A model generated the notes under the pieces. It ran no database searches. It was not told the DNA's origin and saw nothing but the letters and a program-made list of their open reading frames with translations. Positions 1 to 15,515 of a DNA stretch of 64,000 nt are shown in pieces. The DNA is taken from positions 5,467,609-5,531,608 of the forward strand of contig CM119269.1 of NCBI GenBank assembly GCA_051294375.1. The letters run 5' to 3'. This DNA is from Paraspadella gotoi. Lineage: Eukaryota; Chaetognatha. Each line of letters opens with the position of its first letter. Position 1 is the stretch's first letter. A program made the position numbers and the translations under genes.

Positions 1-162
1 ACGGCCAACCTGTGCGCCCTCTCTTCAAAGCGATGATTAGTAGCGTCGCCGAATTCGTCGCCGTCGAAGTCTCCAATAGAGAATACGGCACGCGAAGTCG
101 ACTCCCGCCGATCGTGGAGTTGCCTCAAGTTTCGCACGGACTCTTTATCCTCCATGTCGGCT
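1..162 (-). CDS. Partial exon at window edge; possible C-terminal tail exon of the Na+/H+ exchanger
   Basis: The minus strand is open from 162 to the window edge and reads like coding sequence: acidic and polar, beginning ADMEDKESVRNLRQ and containing FSIGDFDGDEF. A splice-acceptor-like CTTCAG ends at 163. There are two readings. It may be a 3' exon of the exchanger gene: a GC donor at 546 in that gene's last exon would join in phase (2 nt + 1 nt). Or it may be the start of a separate gene with its ATG at 155 (context GCCGACATGG). I do not recognise the protein. The exon continues beyond position 1, so its length and function are unknown. Confidence 0.4.
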
Positions 163-527
163 CTGAAGACGTTCGGTGGGGTTCCAATATTGAAATCGTC
201 AAAAATGTAACAAAAATATTTTGTGATTAAAGGCGGAATAAAGAAAAAAATAGGGTTCGTTTGTGATCGTTTTGCTTCGGGTTTAAAGGGTTGAGCTTCT
301 GTGGAAGCACGAAACTAAAATACCCTCATTCAGTACATGACTGTTCATGAAAAGAAATTGCCCTCCTTTGATTGAGGGATTCAATGCAGACGCATGGCAG
401 TCTTTTGTTGGAAAGCAGACAAATCGAACAAAGCGGACCAAGCGGACAAAACAAAAGCTGAATAGAAGAGATTCAAAATAAAACAGCAACACAGAGAAAC
501 AAAGCAAATATTCACTAATTAATGATT

Positions 528-5092
<4,565 letters not shown>

Positions 5093-5435
5093 GATGGCGA
5101 CTAAGGTTTAAGGACGACTCGGGAGATGGGCGACCCGCGACTATAAGGGAACGACTTTTTTTTTTCCAAAGTGTGCTACCGTTTTTGCCATCGTCTTTCC
5201 CGTCGACGCCTTGCCTCTCCCTTTCGCTCGGGCGCACTCATTTTTCGCAATTGTTTTTTTTTAAATTTTATTGCGAAAAACCCCAAACCTTAATTTGACA
5301 GAGTTTTAGAAATTTCGTAAAAAGACAACGAAAAAATGGAGACTTTTTTTACCGAACAGAGAATACGGTGTATAAGAAATTTGAGGAAAGTAGCTACAAT
5401 AATTGCTAGAACATTTTTTATAGTGGAAAAAAAAG

Positions 5436-5490
<55 letters not shown>

Positions 5491-5894
5491 AAGAGAGAGA
5501 GATTGAAATAAAATGAAAAAAGACGTCAGACGAGAATCGCTCAGCTCAAACCTGACATGAAACTCAAAGACAACCAAAAGTGGGAGTGAAAAAAAATAAT
5601 CAATCGATTATTTCGAGAGGCAAGATAAGTTTCGGGGAGAGTCGCGAGCGAATTAATCAAATCAACTTGCATTTACAAAGATAAACTACTGTAAAACATT
5701 GCAAACTAAACAAAAAAAAAGTAGAAAACCACGCGGGCATGAAACATTTTTCGTACAAGGGATTACGATAAATATATAGTCATGAAAGTGGGAACCACGT
5801 TCTAGGAATAGAAACAACAATCAAACCATCATCGGAAAAAAGGGCGAATCTTTGCCGATTCGATAAAAACGAAAGACGAGGAATTCATTTTCTA
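5093..5894. other. Intergenic, USP34 3' end to NHE 5' end
   Basis: A gap of 802 bp between two minus-strand genes. It holds a (GA)n tract (5441-5502) and presumably the USP34 3' UTR and the NHE promoter. I see no open frame or RNA gene that I can support. Confidence 0.6.
5441..5502 (+). repeat. (GA)n microsatellite, slightly interrupted
   Basis: A GA dinucleotide run of about 60 bp with two GAAAGA interruptions at its right end, downstream of the USP34 stop codon. Confidence 0.97.
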
Positions 5895-8800
5895 CTAATT
5901 ATTGTCAGGGTCGACGGCGTCCTTTTTTGGCGCCACCCCCTCGACGTTTGTCGGGGAAGGCGCCGATCCCGAGGAGACGAGAACTTCTACCAGCTTGTCC
6001 AAGTGTTTTACAACGCTGAGCAAAAGTTCCGGAGGAGGGCGCGGACTCTGGCTCAGCTGCTTCAGCGCTGGGCCTAGTGGGACGACGGCGGCGGCAGCAG
6101 CGGTGTCACCGTTGGATGCGCCAGCGCTGTCAGGTGTTTCGCCAAGTATCGTCGCTAATTCAGCGGCGAGTTGGCCAGCGTCGGCACGGGAAAGATCGAG
6201 GGGCGGTGAGTCAGTGTCGCGTGTCGAGGAGTGATGAAGGGGCAGTAGGGGTGGGGGAGAAGAGGCCACCGGATTGGATTCTTGAACCGGGTGAGAGGTT
6301 TCCGTCGAACTCCCGGCGCCAAGGGCATCGTCGGACTTCGACGTTGTGTCCGACGACGACATCGTCGCCGTCGGCTCGGGCGACATTCGCGTGACGTCAA
6401 CCTCTTCCGTTTCGTCCTTGGAGGAGGCAACGCCGCCGACGGCGGTCAACGCCGCCTTTTGAGAAAGGCACAGGGTGTAGCGGCAAATGAGACGCATCTT
6501 ACGCAGAGACTCGTCGAGTATCGGGTTGACGGCGGACGTCCACTGAGTCGAGAAAACGAGCAGGAGGGCGCGAAGGTCCCCGTTGATCTTTTTGGCGACG
6601 ACAAAGAGCTGCTCCATCGACGAGGCCGTAACCATTTCGCTGAGAGCCGCCGTCACCGACACCGCTACAATGTTGAGGACGTCGGCGGTGTCTCCGCGTA
6701 GTGCTCGACCAGGTGCTCGCTCCACGAAGACGCGAGCGAAATCAAATACATGCTTTTGGTTGAGAGCGTGACGTTCTTCATGGAAGAGGATCTCAAAGAA
6801 CTCGACAAAGAGCGGCGTCGACGTCAATTGGGACAGAGCGGCGTCGCGCCGGGGGATCTCCTTGGGGGAGGCGTTGTAAAAGTCGAGCCAGAACTTGGCG
6901 AAGTGTTCGGAGCCGATGCGGAGAGCTTCGATGCCCACGTAAGCGCTCAGTAGAACTACTTCCTCGTTGACAGCGTTGTTCTCGACGGCGGTTCGGCACA
7001 CCCGGTCGACCAGCTTGTGGTAGGGCTCAAAGTAAACGCGGAGGGCCTCTCGGTAAGCCTCGATGACGAGCGGGTCGTCGGTAGAAAGCAGGCGTGACGG
7101 CGGAATAACGAAAGTCTGGAACTGCGGCTTCGGAGGGCGAACGGTGACGCCTCCTCGGGCGCCGAATCCCGCGAAGGACCCGGAGAGAGAGAAGGCGGCC
7201 GATTGCTGTCCAGAACCCGAGGAGAGAAAGGCGGAGCCAGAGCGACGGGGATAGAACGGACCAAGCTGTTGATTAAGCTGGTGAGGGGAATACTGTGAGA
7301 TGGTGTTGTGAAAGTTGGAGTGATGATGGGCCAAATTGGTTGCGAGATAGAGCGAGGTCTCCCTCGGGTGAACTTGGAGTAAGGTGTTGAGTATGTCCAG
7401 TGACGCTTGGCGACATTCGGGACTCGCGTACGAGTTGAGGAGGCCGAGCAATTTGCGCATCACGTCGGGTATCTCTTTCCACTGAACAATGTAAGAGCGG
7501 ACCGTATCGGCACCGCTGGCTCGGGATTTTCCGGCGCGTTCCTTGTCCGTCTTGGCGACGCTGGCCGTTTGCAGCGCCAGGCTGCGCAGAGCCGTTAAGA
7601 GGGAATGCAGGATGCGCATGGCTTGAATAAGTTCCGACATGACGTGGCATGCCGTCGCTTCGTGATGCATGTCGTGTAAAAACGAAACGACTTGGCCGAC
7701 GCGGGAGAGGCCGTTGGCGGCGCATGCAGCCAACCTCTCTTCGTTGGTGTCGACGAGGAGACGGAAAACTGTGATCAGCGTTTGCCACTGACCCTTTTGG
7801 TAAGAGTTAAGAAAAGAGTTGAGGGTACGTTTGCGAAACTCGTTGACCTTCATCAGCTCCTCCTTATATGCATCGCTAGTAAAATTGGAGGAAGGGCGTT
7901 CGGCGAAGAGTTCCATCATGTGGAAGAGCTCCTCCGCGGCGTTGCTGTAAATGGAAGCGAAGGAGGCGATGTTCTTGAAGGCCCACTCGATGTTCTCGTG
8001 GGTGGAAAGGTGACGCAGGAAGCCGCGGTTTTGTTGGCAGGCCAATCGCAAGAGGCCGTAGTATGCCGGAAGCGTGAGTTTGTTGAACGAGATTAATTCT
8101 TGATCTTCGTTATCCACCATGATGTAATTGAATGGGAGTTTTTGCGCGACATCCTTGTTTTTAATGATGAGCTGTACGTTTTCCGGACAATCGATACAGG
8201 CGTGGTACCAGAACGACAACAATGCCTGCTTGTTCAAATGCTGCTGAATTTTCGACTGGCACATCTCCGGGTGGAACAAATTCCAAAACTCCTTAAAGTA
8301 ATCGTTAAATGCCAGCTTTTCCGTCCTCGACAGCATGCAAAACATAAGCATGCTGAAGTACTGCACCAATTTGTTTGCCGAATGAGTAGAGGGTTCGGAA
8401 AATTTTTTTACTTTGCTCATCAATCGGAGTAAACACTTAAAGATTTGATGAGCGACGACGAGCGACTCCGGGGACATGAGCTTGGCCAATTCTCGATTCG
8501 GCGGCTGGCCAACTCGCCAGGTCTTCCACGCCAAATGGAATTGACAAGAAGGGACCAGGTTAACGAGAAGACCGCAGGCGGCCGAACGGACCCGGTGATT
8601 TTCGTGTCCGACAAGAAAGGACTCGGTCCACATTGACATGGTGTTCATGACCCAACCGTGAACAATTTTGTGACGACCAACCAAATCTGTCAGCCACAAA
8701 AGGCACTGAAAAGGACTTAAGTCAGCAATTTCCCAAACGCTGTCTAAGATGTAGGGAAGGAAACCTAAAACGAAACAAAACAAGAAAAAGTTAAATTGTT

Positions 8801-11800
8801 GCAGAAATTTTCTTAAAAAGGTTAAAAAGCATCAGAAGATCACCGGTTGTGGTCCTGCCCTTAGTCCCGCCGGTTTCCACCATCATGGTAAGCGTCTTAA
8901 AAAAGGGCGTTTGTGCGTCGGGCGACCCCAGCTTCATGATTCCCTTGAAAATCATCTGGACGATCTGCTCGGAGAGTTCCTCGTTCCACTCAGCCAGGGC
9001 AGCGACGATGCTGACGGTGGCCTTCAGATTGAGATTGTCTTTGATCTGTTGGAAGAGGAAGGGAAAGCGCGTCTGTTTGCTGAGCTGCACTGCCCCGCTG
9101 GGCTCCGCCTTAGCGGCCGATAGGGCTTTGAGGTCGGCGTCCGAGAGAGCGAGGCCGTTTCCGTCGTCGGATCCGACAATTCGGGCGTGTTCGACAAGCA
9201 ACGCCACAAGTTGTATCATTTTCTCAAGCGCCGGCGGGCGGAGCTTGTCGTCGGTCAGAAGAATGACCTCCTCGGAATCGTTGGTCGAATCACGATCGTC
9301 GTCCGAATTCTGAAAAAAAAACCCGAATAATAATTAATATTAGTTATTACCAACAAAATCCCTTTTTAAAACAATTGACTTATTATTGTTTAAAGTGATT
9401 TCATTAAATTACCTGCACTGAAGACGAAGATCCTCGCATCGTATCCGACAAAGTATTTGATTTTTGTCCCAGGTAAAAGGCGGACATGACCGAGATGGTG
9501 TCCAGGCCGTTGAGGAAGCGTTTCTCATCGACGCCGAGATTGGCAAAATCTTGAAGCAACGAGAAAAATTCGGTCAAGTTTTTCGTGTAGCGACGTCCTG
9601 TCTTTTCCAAGAGTCGCAGCATCGCCGAGACGAAGTTGGCGATGCAGGAAGGGAGTCGCACCGAGGGCGACCCGTCCTTGCTCGTCGACGTTGATGGACG
9701 AGGCTCTTGCTGGTGCTGTTGTTCCTTTTTCTGTTGCTGCTGTTGGGCCTGTCCGCCGATAAGCGCGGGTTCGAGTGAGGAATTGGGAGCGGGGCTTTGT
9801 AGGCGAGAGTTGGCGCCGCACTGAACGAACTGAGAGTGATGAAGGGCGGGTGGAGTCTTCGGGCGAAGCTGATGAATCACGTGGATGACGATGCGCTTGA
9901 ACATGTCGCGAATCACCTGGCAGGAGAGAAACGGGATTGTAGTAGATTTTGCCCAACTTATGACGCCTTTAATATCAAAATTACTGGAAAAAATTATATA
10001 TCTAAAAAATAATGCTTTTTATGATTCGAATGATCTCTTGTTCAGTAAAATGCAATTAAAAATATAAGTGTGAGGTTTATCCGAAAAGGATATAAACGAA
10101 AATCAGGCCTTAAATTTTTATGACAATTTTACAAAAACAATCATTCATCACATTATGATAATATTTCTTTGACATATTATTATACCTATACTTAATATAA
10201 CCCCCGGGGGTTATGATATATGCATCATTTGATTTTAGTATTAAGCTATAAATGGAATAAAATGAGCAAAATAATGAGAAAAACAGCGCCATCTCTCATC
10301 ACTATGAAAGTCGAAAAATTATGTAGCAGATTAATTTGTGAATTATCTGAAATGAGATCGAGTTCCTCAATCTCATCCCTCTGTTAGAATTACTCGTTTC
10401 ACTATTTTTTTTTTTAGATTTAAAATAACTACATTATTATTTATTTGTTAAAATATTTTTGTGTAAAATATTTAAATATAATATCATTTATCTGTTTGGG
10501 ATCGGGACGTTAGTGTTATCTTCTGGAAATAGAGGATGCATCTTAGACACATTTGAATCCGACAATGTTTTAAATAAACAACCAGTCTCGGTCTTTCTGA
10601 TTTTCGTTTTCCAAGCTCTTTTTAACTAAAAAAGTTTTATTTAAAAAAAAAACTTTTTCGCCCGAGCCAGGGGTGTTAAAGAGCCAAAATATGGAATTTC
10701 ACCTTTTATGAGTATTTTTTAGCTTTTTTCAGTAATTTTTTTAATATATTTATCATTAATCAAGTTAATTACTAATGATAATGCTTTTAAATTATCATAT
10801 TTAACTATTTTTAACATTCATTAACAAAAAATATTAGTTTAAGGCTTAAGCCAGGAGTGTTAAAGAGCTAAAATTTCTAAATTGACTTTTGTGAATATTT
10901 TCAAATAATAAATTTATTATTTTTTTAAGGATTACATATTTTAATCATGATAATAAAAAATTTTGAAAATTTTAAATGGTTTTTTTAAGTTAATTAACAT
11001 AGTTAATTAATTTTTTTATAATTAAAAGCATTAAAAACTATTGACCTATTTCTAAAAAGTTTTTTTTAAAAGATTCATCTTAAAAAAAAGCAAATCATAT
11101 AATGAAATTGCTTACAACAAAGATATAATTATTCAAATGATATCCATATCCAGATTTTATGCGATATCGCATAGAAAATAATAATTTTGTTAATGAACTG
11201 AAACTAATGTTCTAGTTATGGCAATTTTAGCAAAATTAGGTTAATGGTTAGTGTTTATTTTTAACGTTTGAGGTAATTGTAATTCAGGTTGAATAAGTAA
11301 AAGTGAGCATTATGATCAACAAGGTGTTTGTAGTTATACCCAACTGGAAAGTTACAGATGGAAAAGTTTTTAGGGCGGATGATAGAGTTCAAGGTTCATG
11401 ATTGGCCTTGGACGCTAAGCAGAGATTAGGGCTAGGGGAGGGACTTACGTGGGATGCTAGGATAGAAATGATTTATATTTTAATTAAAAATTTTAATTTA
11501 GACTTTAGAAAAACTTTTTTTATTGAAAAAATGTTTGTTAACATATTCATTGTTTGATCCTTTCTTTTTTGTTGTTTTTAGAGATTACAAAGAAAATTTA
11601 ATGAATTTGTTAACAACGATAAAAATAAAATTGTTAACATATTCATTAAATTTTTTTGTTAACATAAATTTTTTTTATTAATCTAAAAATGCAATAAACA
11701 AGTTCAACACAATGTTTATAATTTAAACTTGTTAATAATTTGCGAATCAAGTAAATTAATTAACAATTAACAATATTATTATATAGTAAAATAGTATCTA

Positions 11801-12899
11801 AATGAATTTATGAATTAATTTAAATAATGAATCGGGCTATAAGAGGTAGTTATTTTTAATGAATCTTTTATAGATCATAACTTTCTTTTCCTTATGTTTT
11901 TAGATTTAGTGAGAAAAACAAAACTTCTTTGTTAAACAATTATTTAATAAAAAAAGTAAAAAACAATTATTTTTTAAAAATTAATTTATATTAAAGAAAA
12001 ATTATTTTATTTAATAACAAAATATTTGTAAATAGAGTTAAACCAAACTATTACTCTTATCCGTACAAAATTTATATTCAGATATCATTTTTTGAATTAT
12101 TTTTTAAATAAAATTATATTTATATTTATAATATAAACATAATTATATTTATATAGTATAAAGTAAACAATTTTTGTTTATAGTAATATCCGAATATTAT
12201 TTAAATAATTTTATCTTATAAGAATTATATTTTATGATTAAAAATTAAAATTAATTGCTTTGGATCATAGAAGTTTTTGGGGTTTTCAGATTTAAAAAAT
12301 ATTATTAAATTAATTGATTAACTTAAAGCTGTGGTAAGTCGCCTCAAAGCATTTAAAGATATCAAATATTTTCATTACCATAATTAAATTACGTTATCTT
12401 TAAAAAAATAATAAATTATAATTTATAAATATTAAAAAAAATATTTAAACATTTTAGCTCAACACCCGTGGCTTAAGCTAAAAACTAATATTTTTTTAAT
12501 GAATGGTTTTAAAAACAGTTAAATAGGGTAAATTAAAATCATTATCAGAAGTAATTAACTTGATTAAAGATTATTATATTAAAATAATTAACTGGAAAAA
12601 GCTAAAAAATACTAAAAAATGGTGAATTTCCATATTTTGACTCTTTAACACCCCTGGCTCGGGCGAAAAAGGTTTTTTTTTTTTAAATAAAACTTTTTTA
12701 GTTAAATAGAGCTTGGAAAAACGAACAGAATGACACCCAGACTGGTTATCAAATTAAAACTTTGTCGGATTCAAATGTGTCTAATTGCATCTATACAACA
12801 CATGGTTAGATTACTTTGTTCCAGTTTTCTAATAGATATCGGACATCATTCCTGTTGGAAAATCATTAATGAGAAACTCATAAATGATAAGAGAGAGGA

Positions 12900-12935
<36 letters not shown>

Positions 12936-13884
12936 GGCGACTTATTTATTTTCCAAGATAGTAAGAGTAAAGGCAGTGATTTTGATCCGAGAATGTCACG
13001 GAAAAAAACCACTTTTTGCAATATGCTAGAATATTACCTTCAAAATTGATTAATTTTGAATCCTAAGACAAAGTGAGCTCGATTACGGATTAATTGAAAT
13101 CATCTGCTGCATTTTCTAATCAAGAATAAATATCATTTTGCTACTTTTAATAAAAAAAATAATGTCCATTTTTGTCCATTTTCACTTTGTTCTTGAGATT
13201 TGAATGCCAAGATCATTGAAGAAAAATTTTTTACTCCGGCTTTCGGGTCCTTCTTATCTTCTTTACCTCTGAGTTGGTTCATTTTCAGTTGGTCATTTAT
13301 TGTTTACCTATGAATTAATTTTTAAATTGACTGGTCAAAAACTTACATTTTACATTTTATTACAATTTGTTAAAAAAAATACTTCAAAATGTTCACAATT
13401 CTAATAAAATATTCCTATGAACGGTGCTTCTGGTACCTAAAAATTAGAGCAAAATATTTAATACTTCTGCAAAAAAATTTTTAAGTCAACTTTTAATTTG
13501 TGAGGATTTGTGAGGTGCGTTTTATTTGAACTAAAACACGGTTTTTAACTCATTTTATAGTTTTAACAGATGATAACTACTCAAGGTTGACAAATTAAAA
13601 AAAACCGCCTTCTTTATTGAAAGGGGGAAGCGTCAGCAAATTAATTTCTCTCAATCGACAGCTTTTTACGGAAAAAATTTCCGCAAAAATCTGTCGATTT
13701 TTTAAATCTGCTTGGCAACCAAACTTTGAATAATCATACGCTACCGAAGTTTTCGCGAAATAAATTAGGAGAGAAAAAGTTTATTTTTGTTTACAAACAA
13801 CACTTTTATTTTTGAACGGACATGTTTCGATTCTTTTTCGAGTCTTCTAATTTTATAAGAAATTTTGTCAAACATTATGATGAA

Positions 13885-13936
<52 letters not shown>

Positions 13937-15464
13937 AGAGAGCGTCCACCAAAGAATTGAGTAATGGATAGTATTGAGAGGGAGGACAGCTGAAGGACAG
14001 AAGTTACTGACTATGTCGAAATAAAAAAAATTAACGCTTATTATGGGGGGGCAAGCATCAAAAATACTTAACACAGAGAGAAAGAGAAAAAGAGCAAAAG
14101 TTTCGAAAAAGAAAGAAATTAAAAAAATGAAAAACAAAAAAAAGTTTCATAACATAGTGTGCCGATTTTTTGCCTAAGTAGTAATATATCTAAAAAACGC
14201 AACAGTTTCTTACGAGCAATTTTATCTTAAAAGTTGTTCTTACCATGAAAAATCGTTTTTAGTTTCTTCTTAATTAAGGCTAATTGGAATGATTGACGAC
14301 GTGAAAGAAATAATGTCTTACCGTATTTTGAAAGCATAGAAAATTTACCCAGTGAGTTTTATGTTATAAGGAAAAGATAACTAATGCCAACCGTTTTTTT
14401 AATAAAGGGTGTTTCATATTTATCAGTGGGAAAAAAGAATTAATAGTTATTTTCAGTTTCCAATTCATTATTGAAAATACCCAAAGCAAAATCACTGCCT
14501 AAAATAAAAAAAAAAGAGAAAATTACCTGATTGGGACATTTGAAGAGAATTTGAGTGGGCCACCAGGGATCGTCACCCATGTGATGAAGGAACCACTCGC
14601 AGGCAGCGGGCGAGTTGGCGAAAGCCTTGAGAGTGCTTTCCATCCACTGGGCGATTGATGGCTTTTCCTTAGCATGAAGCATAGTCTCCAGGATGAAAGA
14701 AACCCCCAGTTTCGCCTTTAAACATAACAAGAGGTTAAATCAGTTTAAAGCTTTTTATTATTCATTACTTTTATTGTTTGTTAGATAGTCATGATTCTGG
14801 TAGGATTAGTGTCTAGTAATAGTTTTTAATTGATTCAGTCTTGCATACCAGATAGAAAATAATAAAACAAAATAGATTTAATAATTTATTCATTGTGAAA
14901 GAGCACTGTGCAAACATGTTTTTATTATTATTAGATGCTGTCATGTTTCGAGTGATGGAGGCCTTAAACCACCAAAGCCTGTCCAAAGTCAGGAGCAAGA
15001 TAGCTTATTTATTAAATGAATGGATAATTTTTATATTGGTTGTACATAGTATTGGTGATTAACATCGTTTTATGAGGAAAACGCATATTATTTTTATTTG
15101 AGCAATATATTTCAATATATTAACCGAAATAAAAATAAAAAAGAGTGGCGAGGTGGACCGATATAGAATCAATATTCCATAAAGGAATTAAAGATTGGTA
15201 ATATATTATTCCAATGTCAAGTCTAATTTTAGTATAGACCAATGTTTTCTTAAATATTCACAAATATGAGATGTTGACAGCCTCAGTGATTCCTCAAGAA
15301 TTTGAGTCCAACTAATTTATTACCTTTGCATTATTTTTCCTTTAACTTTTCAATTTCTTTTCCATCTTGTATTTCAATCTGACCTAAAACTTCAGCTATC
15401 CTCACCCTCTAATTGTTGACTTTCCCTTAACCCTTTATTGGAAGCTTTATCTCACCTATTCATT

Positions 15465-15515
<51 letters not shown>

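Larger units (their letters stand above)
10544..12783. mobile_element. Non-autonomous DNA transposon with about 0.4-kb terminal inverted repeats (MULE-like)
   Basis: The left end TAGACACATTTGAATCCGAC (10544) is the exact reverse complement of the right end at 12764-12783. The inverted similarity continues inward, with small gaps, to about 10965 and 12375, roughly 0.4 kb per arm. Each arm carries two copies of a subterminal AGCCAGGGGTGTTAAAGAGC-type motif (for example 10664 and 10849). Flanks are GATGCATCT (left) and ATTGCATCT (right), a 7-of-9 match consistent with a decayed 9-bp target-site duplication. Long arms plus a duplication of about 9 bp are typical of Mutator-like elements. The interior is AT-rich with no transposase frame, so it would need enzyme from elsewhere. 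Superfamily assignment is inference. Confidence 0.8.
9917..14526. other. USP34 intron 19, 4.6 kb, holds a transposon and ribozyme remnants
   Basis: The largest intron in the window. It contains a 2.2-kb element with long terminal inverted repeats (10544-12783), GA tracts at 12905-12933 and 13888-13942, and a decayed hammerhead-like motif at about 13813-13855 (minus). No open frame in it looks like a protein. Confidence 0.85.

Noticed and set aside
283-507. 74-codon minus frame rich in Phe/Leu
   Set aside because: Low-complexity frame in AT-rich DNA downstream of the NHE stop; no conserved look and no splice signals.
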